Assembly: GCA_964368075.1 (NCBI GenBank)
Contig: CAYJAD010000007.1
Coordinates: 9,225 to 73,224, forward strand
From: CAYJAD01 sp964368075
GTDB taxonomy: Bacteria; Desulfobacterota; Desulfovibrionia; Desulfovibrionales; Desulfovibrionaceae
Direction: 5' to 3'
Length of the DNA: 64,000 nt
How positions within the stretch are numbered: the first letter of the stretch is position 1; each line of letters begins with the position of its first letter. The position numbers were made by a program, and so were the translations under genes. The notes below the pieces were generated by a model. That model searched no databases, had not been told where the DNA came from, and worked only from the letters and a program-made list of their open reading frames with translations. Shown one piece after another: positions 26,365-35,578 of this stretch.

Positions 26365-28929
26365 ATGGCTTTAAGACTCATAAGAAAAAAGGCTGCCCCC
26401 AAGCCCGCGCCAGAGCCGTCTGTGGCTCCTGTCCCAGAGAAAAGCCCTCCGTCCCTTGGGCGCAGGCTTTTACCTGCTGTGCTTTTTATGGGATTTTTTA
26501 TGGCCATGGTGGCATTTTTTTATGACAGCTCACCGCAAAAACCTTCTGCCCCTATCGCTGCAGTAACAAATGCTGACGACGACATAAAAAATCAATATGA
26601 AGAAATAAAAATGCGTTTTGCTCGCTTGCGTCAAGACGATTCCAGCGATGAAGAAGACTTTCTTGAAATTGCCGAAGAATTTTACGCCATCTACAACGAA
26701 AACAAAACATGGCCCAATCGCCCTGCGGCCTTGTGGCGCTCTGCGCATGCTTTAGAAATAGCGGGCGACCAAGAGCTTTCCAAAGCACATTACGAGCAAG
26801 CCATAGACAGGTACAAGCGTGTTTCTATAGAATTTTGGAAAAGCGTCTTGGCTGATGATGCCTTACTGCAAGCATCCGTTGTATTGGCGGCCAAGCTCAA
26901 TAAGCCCAAAGAGGCACAGTACCTACTGACAACCGTGCGTAATTTATATCCTAAAGGGGATATGATTGGGCAGGTAAAAGCTTTGGAAGAAAAGCTACAA
27001 AGACAATTTGCCTTGGAGGCCAAAGCCGCGCAAAAACGTAAGGAAAAGCAAGAAAAATCCGAAAATTCGGCGGCAGCATTGACTAAGCCCCCTGTTTCTG
27101 ATGTTTTTAAATCTAAGCCTACAAAAAAGGAAGCGGCACAGCCCCCTGTGACGCCACCAGTAGCCCCCAATAAAAATCAGGAAAAAGCGCCTTCTGAGAA
27201 AAAATCTGAGGTTGCTACTCCAAAGCCTGTTGCTCCTAAGCCTGTCGTTCCAGAGAAAAAAGTAGCAAAAGCTGTTATAATTGAAAAAATCGCTATTACG
27301 CCAGCCAGAAAAAAATGGCTTATGCCGCCATTAGCTACGACTAAAAAAAGCGACGCAAACTCAAAGACAACGACGCAAAGCATGCAAGCTCGGGCATTAC
27401 CTTTTACCATTCTTGGCGGTGCCAATGCTCAAGCCTTTGTTTTAGCCCCTGCATCGCCGCAGGCATTACAAAGTCCGCGCGCCCATCCATTAACTGCGCC
27501 AAAAACTTCCATTGATTTACCAGAAATAGCACATACCATAGATACACAAAAACTTGTGGCTCATGTGTATTCTGGCCCCAAGCCCATAGCCTTCACCCCT
27601 TTGCATAGCCCAGATTTTACAAAAGAAACCTTGGCGTACAGTATGCCGCCAATATTTGTTTTGGCACAAAAAACCAAAAAGACTACGCCCCTTGCTGTTT
27701 TGAAAAGAGTTAACTTACCCATGCCACAGCAAGCACACGCCGCCCCAGCTCAAACCATTATTAAGCCTACGGATAAAGATGGTAGCTTAGGCACTGTAAA
27801 CATAGCCCTTAATGGACTGCCACAAGCAACAAAGACCCTTGAGGTAAAGAGTAAAGAGCTAAAACCCTCTGCATCAAGCTATAATGGCGCCGTGGATAAG
27901 GTGGCGCACATTGACGAACCTGCCCCAAAACCTGTTGTGCCCACAGTGCCCATAATTCCTTCTGTCACCAAGCAAACTATTATGCCTCCAAAAAGTGTTG
28001 CTGAAAAAAAGCAAGCCCCAAAAGCACAAGCTTCACTTGAAAAACCTAAGAAAAAAAATGCAGAACAAGCTACAAAAAAAACAGATAAGCCCGAACCCAA
28101 AAAAGCGACACCTGATGTAAAAAAAGCAGAGTTACCCAGTAAAAAGGCGGAGCCTCTACCTTCTGCTGGCACCCTTGACCAGCGCATGCGTCAAGCTCAA
28201 ACTGATGACATGGCAGCGCAATTGGGGCTTACAGTGCGCACGGTATATATAGACATAGGTCATGGCGGCAAAGATCAAGGCACTGCCCACAATGGCATTA
28301 TTGAAAAAGATTTAGTGCTAGATATAGGCAAAAAGTTAGGCGCTTTTCTTGTGAAAAAAGGCTTCACGGTTATTTATAGCCGAACAAATAATGTGTTTAT
28401 TCCTTTAAGCACACGCCCTGACCATGCCAATGCTGCTGGGGCAGATCTTTTTGTTTCTGTTCACGTGAATGCTTTTCCCGGCGATACCATTCAAGGCTTT
28501 GAAACCTATTACTTAGACTTTGCCAAAAATAGCCAAGCATCACGGGTAGCCACGTTGGAAAACTCCGTCAGTGATCGCAAGCTTGGTGACCTGCAAAATG
28601 TACTTGCAAAAATGCTCTTAAACGTGCGTACGGACGAGTCTAAAAATTTAGCACACTTTATACAAAATAGCGCGGTTACAGAAGCGCAAAAATCCGGCTA
28701 TGACACCAAGGACGGCGGCACGCGCTCTGCCCCCTTCCACGTGCTTATAGGTACAAGTATGCCCGCTGTATTGGTAGAGGTAGGCTATTGCACCAACAAG
28801 CAAGAAGCGGAAATGCTTAAAAGAGACGCATACCGTAACATTCTTGCCCAAGGCATTGGCATGGGGATTATTAGATACAATAAAGAAATTGAAAAAAAAA
28901 GTAAGGCACATTTTGCCTTGACCAAATAA
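26365..28929 (+). CDS. Membrane-anchored N-acetylmuramoyl-L-alanine amidase (AmiC-like, Amidase_3) with long linker
   Basis: Zn-dependent amidase that cuts stem peptides from peptidoglycan, probably in cell separation. Layout: a proline-rich cytoplasmic start, one anchor at about 33-52, a helical TPR-like part (about 65-225), a low-complexity Lys/Pro/Ala/Thr linker of nearly 400 residues, and the Amidase_3 domain from 627. Zinc and catalytic residues are all visible: H633 (IDIGHGGKD), E647 (IIEKD), H700 (VHVNA) and E805 (LVEVGYC). At 854 residues it is far longer than E. coli AmiC (417). The linker could span the periplasm to the cell wall. The closest relatives by memory are Desulfovibrio amidases with similar architecture. 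Confidence 0.9.
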   Translation: MALRLIRKKAAPKPAPEPSVAPVPEKSPPSLGRRLLPAVLFMGFFMAMVAFFYDSSPQKPSAPIAAVTNADDDIKNQYEEIKMRFARLRQDDSSDEEDFLEIAEEFYAIYNENKTWPNRPAALWRSAHALEIAGDQELSKAHYEQAIDRYKRVSIEFWKSVLADDALLQASVVLAAKLNKPKEAQYLLTTVRNLYPKGDMIGQVKALEEKLQRQFALEAKAAQKRKEKQEKSENSAAALTKPPVSDVFKSKPTKKEAAQPPVTPPVAPNKNQEKAPSEKKSEVATPKPVAPKPVVPEKKVAKAVIIEKIAITPARKKWLMPPLATTKKSDANSKTTTQSMQARALPFTILGGANAQAFVLAPASPQALQSPRAHPLTAPKTSIDLPEIAHTIDTQKLVAHVYSGPKPIAFTPLHSPDFTKETLAYSMPPIFVLAQKTKKTTPLAVLKRVNLPMPQQAHAAPAQTIIKPTDKDGSLGTVNIALNGLPQATKTLEVKSKELKPSASSYNGAVDKVAHIDEPAPKPVVPTVPIIPSVTKQTIMPPKSVAEKKQAPKAQASLEKPKKKNAEQATKKTDKPEPKKATPDVKKAELPSKKAEPLPSAGTLDQRMRQAQTDDMAAQLGLTVRTVYIDIGHGGKDQGTAHNGIIEKDLVLDIGKKLGAFLVKKGFTVIYSRTNNVFIPLSTRPDHANAAGADLFVSVHVNAFPGDTIQGFETYYLDFAKNSQASRVATLENSVSDRKLGDLQNVLAKMLLNVRTDESKNLAHFIQNSAVTEAQKSGYDTKDGGTRSAPFHVLIGTSMPAVLVEVGYCTNKQEAEMLKRDAYRNILAQGIGMGIIRYNKEIEKKSKAHFALTK

Positions 28930-29352
28930 ATGTGAGATGTTATGCAATTTGGCTTAGTTCTTTAGATATGAGCAACATAAGAAAAAATACGGATGCTCAG
29001 CTAAAGCAAAATACGCAAGAATGAGAAAAAAGCACAATAAATAATTGTTTCTTTTACTTTTACACTTGCTTTTAAATTTTTTCTGAACTATCAGAGAAAA
29101 GACTTTGAATTAGTAGTATTAGGGCTTTTTTTGAAATGGAAATAGTTTAAAAATACTACACATGTGGACACAACATGCATTCACGGCCCAACTGTCATTA
29201 ATTTTCTGGCATGGCCGTGCATGACAGCTCTTAAATTTCTCTTTTATTTAAAACAATGAGAGATATAGAGCCTATTTATTACTAACGATATCGCTCTAAA
29301 CGGTTTAAGGGCGATAAATAATGTTTAATCTATTGTGGGGAAGGAGATTTCC
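28930..29352 (+). other. 423-bp intergenic region upstream of skp with structured leader
   Basis: No credible ORF. Two structures near the 3' half stand out. One is a possible H-type pseudoknot at 29182-29227, made of two interleaved 7-bp stems. The other is a hairpin at 29289-29316 (TATCGC...GCGATA with inner TAAAC/GTTTA), ending 36 bases before the skp ATG. The remainder is AT-rich and must include the skp promoter, which I could not place. Confidence 0.5.
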
Positions 29353-29877
29353 ATGCGTAAATTGTTATTAATGGCCTTTGTAATGTGTTTTATGACAGCA
29401 AGTGTGGCTCTTGCTGAAGTAAAAGTTGGCGTAGTTGACATGCAAGTTATTGCTCAAAAAAGTGATCCTGCCGTGGACGCTAAGAGCAAAATGGATGCCA
29501 AGTACGGTGATGAAAAGAAAAAATTAGAAGCTGAAGCCAAAAATTTGCAAAAAAAAGCAGAAGCCTTACAAAAAAACCCCACCGAAAAGAAGCAAGTGGA
29601 ATTTGTTAAGTTAAAGCGTAAATTTGACGAACAGCAATATACCTTTACCCGCAAAGTAGAACAAGATGAAATAAAAATTCGTCAAGAAATGGTTACTCTT
29701 GTTTTCAAGGCTGCTTATCAAGTGGCGCAAGCTAAAGGCATAAACTTTGTAGTAGACATCACTGCTGGTGGTGTTCTTTATGCTGAACAAAGCATGGACT
29801 TAACGCAAGAAGTGCTTGCAGAAGTAAACAAACTCTGGAAAGCCGGCGATACTAAGCCCGCTGAAAAGAAAAAATAA
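29353..29877 (+). CDS. skp: OmpH/Skp-family periplasmic chaperone
   Basis: Periplasmic holdase that escorts unfolded outer-membrane proteins to the BAM machine. A signal peptide (about 1-20, cut after VALA) is followed by KVGVVDMQVIAQ, the first beta strand of the trimer base. A long charged coiled-coil pair (about 40-105, the tentacles) and a C-terminal strand region (GINFVVDITAGGVLYAEQSMDLTQEVL) follow. The 174-residue length is typical. Start: the ATG at 29353 with AAGGAG; six in-frame codons upstream are not used. A GC-rich hairpin follows, then fabZ. In many Gram-negatives skp lies between bamA and the lpx/fabZ genes, which fits fabZ as neighbour. Confidence 0.93.
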   Translation: MRKLLLMAFVMCFMTASVALAEVKVGVVDMQVIAQKSDPAVDAKSKMDAKYGDEKKKLEAEAKNLQKKAEALQKNPTEKKQVEFVKLKRKFDEQQYTFTRKVEQDEIKIRQEMVTLVFKAAYQVAQAKGINFVVDITAGGVLYAEQSMDLTQEVLAEVNKLWKAGDTKPAEKKK

Positions 29878-29971
29878 TCCTTTTTAAAAACCATGCTACA
29901 TGCCCATAAAAAAAGCATTGAGCATAGGATTGTTGCAAGCAGCCTCACGTAAGGCCTTGCCGCAAAATTTT

Positions 29972-29998
29972 AGCCCCCCCTTACTTTTTGGGGGGGCT
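29972..29998 (+). terminator. GC-rich hairpin after skp
   Basis: AGCCCCCCC (29972-29980) pairs perfectly with GGGGGGGCT (29990-29998) over a TTACTTTTT loop. The following bases are only partly T-rich, so termination may be incomplete and let some transcription into fabZ. Confidence 0.7.
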
Positions 29999-30075
29999 TC
30001 GTTATATAGGCCTTTAACAGGCTGTTATGACGAGAAAATATTTACTTAAACATTTAAAAATTCTCTGGGGGCCTT

Positions 30076-30528
30076 ATGAGCGAAATAATAACCATGGATG
30101 TACAAAAAATTCTTTCTATATTGCCACATCGCTACCCTTTTATGCTGGTAGACAGGGTGGTGGAATGCGTGCCGGGTTCTCACATTAAAGCCTATAAAAA
30201 TGTAACCTTTAATGAACCTTTTTTCCAAGGCCACTTTCCTGATGTACCCATTATGCCAGGGGTGCTTATTCTTGAAGCCTTAGCCCAGGTGGGATGCCTA
30301 TTGGGTACAGCCGGAGATGAAGAAACAGGCAACAAACTCTTTTTATTTACAGGCTTAGAAGACGTTAAATTTCGTAAACAAGTAGTTCCCGGTGACAGGC
30401 TTGACCTTGAGTGTTCTAACCCACGCAGAAAATTACAATTGTGCAAAATGGACGCTAAAGCCTATGTGGATGGCAAGTTGGCAGCGCAGGCGGTTATTTC
30501 TGCGGCAATTACCACACGCCCTAGCTAA
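30076..30528 (+). CDS. fabZ: 3-hydroxyacyl-[acyl-carrier-protein] dehydratase FabZ
   Basis: Hot-dog enzyme that dehydrates 3-hydroxyacyl-ACP in fatty acid elongation, balancing lipid A and phospholipid supply. Catalytic H53 in FFQGHFP and E67 in LEALAQVG are present, with the N-terminal ILPHRYPFMLVDRV signature. The 150-residue length is normal. Start: ATG after CTGGGGG, a usable if unusual ribosome-binding site. The usual partner lpxA does not follow; hldA does, 149 bp downstream. Confidence 0.96.
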   Translation: MSEIITMDVQKILSILPHRYPFMLVDRVVECVPGSHIKAYKNVTFNEPFFQGHFPDVPIMPGVLILEALAQVGCLLGTAGDEETGNKLFLFTGLEDVKFRKQVVPGDRLDLECSNPRRKLQLCKMDAKAYVDGKLAAQAVISAAITTRPS

Positions 30529-30677
30529 TGCGTTTTCAACATCGACTACGTTAGATTAATAGGTTTTTTAGGGCATGTATGTCTAAATGCATGCCTCAAA
30601 ACCTGTTAAACTTCCTAAGAACCTGTAAAATTGCTTATAAAAATCTCTCAAGTCACTCACATTATAGAGAGGGGAAA

Positions 30678-31703
30678 ATGTCAAACCATACTGTAGATAA
30701 AGAAAAGCTGTGCCAAAATATTTCTACCTTAAAAGGAAAAAAAGTTCTCATTCTTGGTGACGTGATGCTAGATGTCTATTTGCATGGACAAGCCAAGCGA
30801 ATTTCTCCTGAAGCCCCTGTCCCTGTGGTGCATGTGAGTACCCCCAAACAATTACCCGGCGGTGCTGCCAACGTGGCTCGAAATATTCGTAGCCTTGGCG
30901 GACTTCCCACTCTTGTGGGTCTTTGCGGAGCTGGGGCTGATGGGCAAAATCTTGTGCGTTTATTGCAAGAATCCTACATAGCATCACATATTTTTCAAAA
31001 TGCGCAACGCTGCACCACGGTAAAAACACGAATCATGGCGCAAAATCAACAAATGTTACGTGTAGATAAAGAAAAGTACTTGGCAAGCACCCATGAAGAA
31101 ACCGCACACCTTTGCCATGTGCTTGAATCTTTATTGCCCATACATGATGTGCTGATACTTTCAGACTATGCTAAAGGGATAGTAAATGAAAATATATGTA
31201 AATATATTCAGACGCTTTGTATTGATGCAGGTATTTCACCTGAAATTTTTGTAGATCCAAAGCCAAAGCATGCCGCCATTTATGGCCCCATAAGCCTCAT
31301 GACTCCCAATAGAAATGAAGCAGAAGATATGGCTCGAATGAGCATTGAAAGCAAAGAAGACGTGCTAAAAGCAGGGCAATATATTCAAAAAGAGTACCAT
31401 TGCAAAGAGCTCCTCATTACTCTTGGCAGTGAAGGCATGGCTCTTTTTTTAGAAGACGGGTCTGTATGGAATATTGCCCCTCACGCTCGTGCTGTCTTTG
31501 ATGTGACAGGCGCAGGTGATACCGTTATCGCCACTTTAGCTTTGGCTCGCGCCGCCAACGTTCCTTTAATGGAGGCTTGCCTCATGGCTACCTATGCGGC
31601 TGGCCTTGTGTTGGAGCATGTGGGTGTTGCTTGTGTGCATGCTGATGATATTATAACAGCAGTGCAAAACACATTACCCCCCACTTGCACTTCGTGGAAG
31701 TAA
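30678..31703 (+). CDS. hldA: D-glycero-beta-D-manno-heptose-7-phosphate kinase (HldA / RfaE domain I)
   Basis: PfkB-family sugar kinase that phosphorylates heptose-7-phosphate at C1 for LPS inner-core synthesis. Seen: KVLILGDVMLDVYLHG near the N-terminus, RISPEAPVPVV, LPGGAANVARNIRSLGG (substrate lid), LLITLGSEGMALF and FDVTGAGDTVIA with the catalytic D281. The 341 residues correspond to the kinase half only; the HldE cytidylyltransferase domain is absent and must be encoded elsewhere. I use the ATG at 30678 (GAGAGGGG before it). The frame is open 33 codons further upstream. The GT4 gene follows three bases after the stop. Confidence 0.9.
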   Translation: MSNHTVDKEKLCQNISTLKGKKVLILGDVMLDVYLHGQAKRISPEAPVPVVHVSTPKQLPGGAANVARNIRSLGGLPTLVGLCGAGADGQNLVRLLQESYIASHIFQNAQRCTTVKTRIMAQNQQMLRVDKEKYLASTHEETAHLCHVLESLLPIHDVLILSDYAKGIVNENICKYIQTLCIDAGISPEIFVDPKPKHAAIYGPISLMTPNRNEAEDMARMSIESKEDVLKAGQYIQKEYHCKELLITLGSEGMALFLEDGSVWNIAPHARAVFDVTGAGDTVIATLALARAANVPLMEACLMATYAAGLVLEHVGVACVHADDIITAVQNTLPPTCTSWK

Positions 31704-31706
31704 GCC

Positions 31707-32873
31707 ATGCAAGAAACCCCATTTAAAAACGAAATATCCTCTTCGCCCAAGGTAGCCATTGTACACTACTGGCTTTTACAGATGCGCGGCGGAGAAAAAG
31801 TTTTAGAAGCTCTTTGTCGCATGTATCCTGAAGCCACCATATATACGCATGTATGCCAAAAGGAAAACCTCTCACCTTTTCTGCAATCGCGTCGCATACG
31901 TACCACTTTCATTCAGCGTTTACCGTGGGCAAAAAAAATATATCAAAAATATTTACCGCTTATGCCCATGGCTTTAGAACAGCTCGACCTGACAGAATAC
32001 GATTTAGTTATTTCCTCAGAATCTGGCCCCGCGAAGGGGGTTATTACGCGTGCTGATGCCGTGCACGTGTGTTATTGCCATAGCCCCATGCGTTATTTAT
32101 GGGATTTTTACCCACACTACTTGGCTAGTGCGTCTACTTTGGTGCGTTGGGCCATGCGTCCTTTTTTCTTTTTTCTTCGCCAATGGGACGTACTTTCAGC
32201 ACATAGAGTTGATTTTTTTGTGGCCAATTCTCATACTGTGCGTAAGCGCATTGCCAAACATTGGCGACGTGACAGCGTTGTCATTCATCCCCCTGTGGAT
32301 GTAGAACGCTTCACTCTGGTGCCTAAACCGCGCGAAGATTTCTATTTTTGCATGGGACAATTGGTAGATTACAAACGTGTAGATTTAGCCATTGAAGCTT
32401 GCCTTCATCTTAAAAAAAGGCTCGTTATCGTGGGAGATGGCGAAATGCGCTCACGCTATGAAAAATTGACACAAAGACTTGCACCTCATGGCGCAGCAGC
32501 AGACCTTATTGAATTTCGCGGCCGTTTAGACGATGCTCAGGTGCAAGACCTTTATGCTCGCTGTGCCGCTTTACTTTTTCCGGGAGAGGAAGATTTTGGC
32601 ATTGTACCCCTAGAGGCCATGGCAAGTGGTGCCCCTGTTATAGCTTATGGCAAGGGCGGCGCCACTGAGACTGTGCTAGATGGAAAAACAGGGGTCTTTT
32701 TTTATCAGCAAAACACAGAAGCACTTTGCACAGCAATACAACACTTTGAAGAAATACGGCACACTTTTGAACCGCAACAATTGCGCGAACATGCTTTAAA
32801 ATTTGACGAACAGCGCTTTTGCCAAGAGATGACAGAAGCCATTAGTAAAGCTCAAGCTGCTTTTATTCCTTAG
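31707..32873 (+). CDS. GT4-family glycosyltransferase
   Basis: Retaining GT-B glycosyltransferase of the group 1 family. The N-terminal domain starts KVAIVHYWLLQMRGGEKVLEAL. It has YCHSPMRYLWDFY, then a C-terminal domain with FYFCMGQLVDYKRVDLAIEA and the EX7E donor-binding motif (E295, E303 in EEDFGIVPLEAMASGAPVIA). No membrane segment is certain, although FFFFLRQWD near 150 may bind the membrane surface. Placement directly behind hldA makes a role in LPS core or another surface glycan likely. Donor and acceptor cannot be read from the sequence. Confidence 0.88.
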   Translation: MQETPFKNEISSSPKVAIVHYWLLQMRGGEKVLEALCRMYPEATIYTHVCQKENLSPFLQSRRIRTTFIQRLPWAKKIYQKYLPLMPMALEQLDLTEYDLVISSESGPAKGVITRADAVHVCYCHSPMRYLWDFYPHYLASASTLVRWAMRPFFFFLRQWDVLSAHRVDFFVANSHTVRKRIAKHWRRDSVVIHPPVDVERFTLVPKPREDFYFCMGQLVDYKRVDLAIEACLHLKKRLVIVGDGEMRSRYEKLTQRLAPHGAAADLIEFRGRLDDAQVQDLYARCAALLFPGEEDFGIVPLEAMASGAPVIAYGKGGATETVLDGKTGVFFYQQNTEALCTAIQHFEEIRHTFEPQQLREHALKFDEQRFCQEMTEAISKAQAAFIP

Positions 32874-32921
32874 CAGGCGGCTTTACAAACGTTCCGCATG
32901 TTTTTTGTACACGCTGCTGTA

Positions 32922-33872
32922 TTATTTTTGCTTTGTTTTGAGTAAAAGATCAAAGAAGCTGTTGCTTAAGTCTTGTAGTTCAGGCTTAGAAAATTGCGCG
33001 TCAGCTCCCACTGATTCGCATTTTTTCGCTAAACTATCACTCACAATAGATGAGAAAATAGCCACAGGAACTTCTTTTAAGATGCTGTGCTCTTTGATTT
33101 TTTTACATAGCGCTAGACCATCTACCGTGGGCATTTCAATATCTGTAATAACCCCTTCGACAAATTCACTAATATGCTTACCTGTTTCTTCCACTTGGGC
33201 GGCATAACCAAGCATAATATCCCAAGCTATTTGACCATTTTCAGCCTGAGTTACTTCAAAACGCCCTTCCTTAGCCAATAAATCATACACCAAACGACGA
33301 ATGGAACTAGAATCATCAGCGTGTAAAATACGAAATTTTTTATCGTTATCCAAGGTATCAGGTAAGGTGGCGTCATCCATGCGCATGGCCATTTCCGGAC
33401 GCATTTCCGCCACTATGGCTTCAAGGTCAAGCAATAGAATAATGCGATCGTCCATACGCACTACACCGGTAACGGCGCTACGGCTAATTTTTTGTAACAA
33501 TGTTCCGGGGGCTTCCACATTATTCCAACTAAGGCGATAAATGCGGTTCACGCCGGACACCATAAAGGCTGTGGTCATACTATTGAAATTCGTAATAATA
33601 ATCTTGGAATTTTCCACATTGGTGGGCTCAAAGTTTAAATACTTTGCCACGTCAATAAGTGGCACAACCCTATCATTACGATGGGCAAAAGCTCCGAGTA
33701 TGGCAGGATGTCGCATTTCCGGCATGGATGTTACTTTTTGCGGACGAATAATCTCTACCACTTTGGCCACGTTAATGCCATAGTGCCCGCAATAGCCATC
33801 TTCTTGGACATAAAATTCCATGATTTCTAATTCATTGGTTCCTGCTTCCAGAAGAATATTTGTTTGCGACAT
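32922..33872 (-). CDS. cheV: Chemotaxis protein CheV (CheW-receiver fusion)
   Basis: Couples chemoreceptors to CheA and can be phosphorylated. An N-terminal CheW-like domain (about 15-165, with YGINVAKVVEII and GAFAHRNDRVVPLIDVAKYL) is joined to a receiver domain (about 180-312). Receiver residues are intact: acidic pair D186/D187, phospho-acceptor D244 in VITDIEMP, and K296 in FSKPE. The 316-residue length is usual. GGAGGG precedes the ATG. No other che or flagellar gene is in the window, so the gene is an orphan here, as CheV often is in Desulfovibrio relatives. Convergent with the GT4 gene. Confidence 0.93.
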   Translation of the reverse strand: MSQTNILLEAGTNELEIMEFYVQEDGYCGHYGINVAKVVEIIRPQKVTSMPEMRHPAILGAFAHRNDRVVPLIDVAKYLNFEPTNVENSKIIITNFNSMTTAFMVSGVNRIYRLSWNNVEAPGTLLQKISRSAVTGVVRMDDRIILLLDLEAIVAEMRPEMAMRMDDATLPDTLDNDKKFRILHADDSSSIRRLVYDLLAKEGRFEVTQAENGQIAWDIMLGYAAQVEETGKHISEFVEGVITDIEMPTVDGLALCKKIKEHSILKEVPVAIFSSIVSDSLAKKCESVGADAQFSKPELQDLSNSFFDLLLKTKQK

Positions 33873-34463
33873 TATTTCTCACCCTCCCTACCGGAGTTTA
33901 TGCTATAACTATTTTCAATTTTATAATAAAGATTACAGAAGCTTACGCAGCAAATTTCATATGATGTTGAAAAAAGAGCAAAGCATAGCATCTATGAAGT
34001 ATACTATCCTTTTCGGCATAAATGCCAATAACTTTATAAGCGTTTCTGCACAATTTAAGGGTCCTGCACAATTATTTTTTTTGTGCTGTTGTAAAAAAAT
34101 TATACTTTTGCGTAAATCGTCATGTGCAGAACAAAAGATAGGAAAAGTAGTGATTTAAATGAATAGCAAAAGAGCATATTCCATAAAATACAACCTTCAT
34201 CATGAATACAGCGCAAAATTCGTTATTTCCAGACACTACCTAGTAAAAGCGTATATTACAAGAAATTTCTTCTACCTATGCTCAATTTTGAAAAAGTCTA
34301 AAAATTCTCTTGAAAAAAAGGGGAAATCATTGCATGGTGCAAATGCAAGTATGTGAAAAAGCACAATTGAATTCTTATGTACACTGTGTTTTGCCACCGT
34401 GCAGACCACTACTTGACCAGAAAAATACTTTGCATGCCTTTGTCATGCCTTTTGGGGAAAATA
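33873..34463. other. 591-bp divergent region between cheV and tolQ
   Basis: AT-rich non-coding region that must carry the promoters of cheV and of the tol operon. Short plus-strand ORFs exist here, but none has a ribosome-binding site with protein-like composition. I could not place a convincing sigma-70, sigma-54 or sigma-28 promoter and saw no tRNA or repeat copy. Confidence 0.5.
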
Positions 34464-35132
34464 ATGGAATTAAGTTTTTTTTCAATGATTGCCGAAGCTA
34501 GCCTTGTGGCAAAAGCCGTGCTCCTCTTACTTGTGCTTATGTCAATCATTAGCTGGGCGCTTATGCTACAAAAATGGTTTATGCTTAGCGCAGCCAAGAA
34601 AAAAGCCATTGACGGCCTTGAACGTTTTGAAAAAGCAAAAGATTTGCGCGAAGCCGTACAGTCCATGGGCTCAGACCCTGCCTCTCCGCTCTACTTTGTA
34701 GCTCACCAAGGGGTACAAGAATTTAACAAGTCAAAAGAACTTGGAAATAGCTCTGAAATTGTTGTAGACAACGTAAGTCGCTCTTTAAATTTAGGGGTAG
34801 GCTCAGAAATTACCCGCATGCAACGCAAACTTTCTCTCTTAGCCACCACTGCCAACACCGCGCCTTTTATCGGTCTTTTTGGTACAGTTTGGGGCATTAT
34901 GAGTTCTTTTCAATCTATTGGGCTTTTAAAATCTGCTTCTTTGGCCACTGTGGCTCCCGGCATTTCTGAAGCTCTTGTGGCGACAGCTATTGGCCTTGCT
35001 GTCGCTGTTCCTGCCACCATAGGCTATAATATTTTTCTGGGTCGCCTTGGCGAAATAGAAAATATGCTTACAAATTTTGCTGGCGTTTTTTTAAACCGCG
35101 TACAACGCGAACTCAACGCACAAAGAGCATAA
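34464..35132 (+). CDS. tolQ: Tol-Pal system protein TolQ
   Basis: MotA/TolQ/ExbB-type proton-channel subunit of the Tol machine that links inner and outer membranes and powers envelope constriction. Three membrane helices: about 10-32, then about 130-150 (TANTAPFIGLFGTVWGIMSSF, the family signature) and about 168-190 (ALVATAIGLAVAVPATIGY). A cytoplasmic domain lies between the first two. I start at the ATG at 34464, with a TTTTGGGG site, since MELSFFSMI is the expected periplasmic N-terminus; the frame extends 29 codons upstream. tolR starts one base after the stop. TolQ is preferred over ExbB because tolA and tolB follow. Confidence 0.94.
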   Translation: MELSFFSMIAEASLVAKAVLLLLVLMSIISWALMLQKWFMLSAAKKKAIDGLERFEKAKDLREAVQSMGSDPASPLYFVAHQGVQEFNKSKELGNSSEIVVDNVSRSLNLGVGSEITRMQRKLSLLATTANTAPFIGLFGTVWGIMSSFQSIGLLKSASLATVAPGISEALVATAIGLAVAVPATIGYNIFLGRLGEIENMLTNFAGVFLNRVQRELNAQRA

Positions 35133-35133
35133 T

Positions 35134-35571
35134 ATGGGCGCAAATATAGGAAATAAAGGCGGCTTTGTAGCCGACATCAATGTGACCCCTTTTGTGGATG
35201 TTATGTTGGTACTTTTAATTATTTTTATGGTGGCTGCCCCCATGATGAGCGAAGGCCTTGATGTAGACTTACCCACAACCAAACATGTGGATGTTTTGCC
35301 CACAGAAAAAGACAATCTGGTGCTTAGCATACGCAAAGATGGCACTTTGTTTATTGATAAGTATACGGTTACTACAGAAGAGCTTGAGGCAAAATTAAAA
35401 GAATTAGTGGTCGATAAAAATAGAAGTCTTTTTTTACAAGCCGATAAAGACGTGCCTTATGGTGTAGTTGTGGAAGTGATGGGGCAAATTAAAGCTGTGG
35501 GCATAGAGAAATTAGGGGTTGTGGCTACTCGCGCAGAAAGCGATCCGGCCAAGGAACCTGCTAAAAAATAG
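35134..35571 (+). CDS. tolR: Tol-Pal system protein TolR
   Basis: Inner-membrane partner of TolQ. One N-terminal membrane helix (about 18-36) carries the conserved aspartate D22 in TPFVDVMLVLLIIFMV, which is thought to conduct protons. DINVTPF just before it is the family signature. The periplasmic domain (about 45-130) is the ExbD/TolR fold. ATG lies one base after the tolQ stop. The stop is eight bases before the tolA ATG, so tolQRA is tightly coupled. Confidence 0.94.
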   Translation: MGANIGNKGGFVADINVTPFVDVMLVLLIIFMVAAPMMSEGLDVDLPTTKHVDVLPTEKDNLVLSIRKDGTLFIDKYTVTTEELEAKLKELVVDKNRSLFLQADKDVPYGVVVEVMGQIKAVGIEKLGVVATRAESDPAKEPAKK

Positions 35572-35578
35572 GTATTTT

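Noticed and set aside
32874..32921. Terminator between the GT4 gene and cheV
   Set aside because: T-rich but without a stem of useful length in either orientation.
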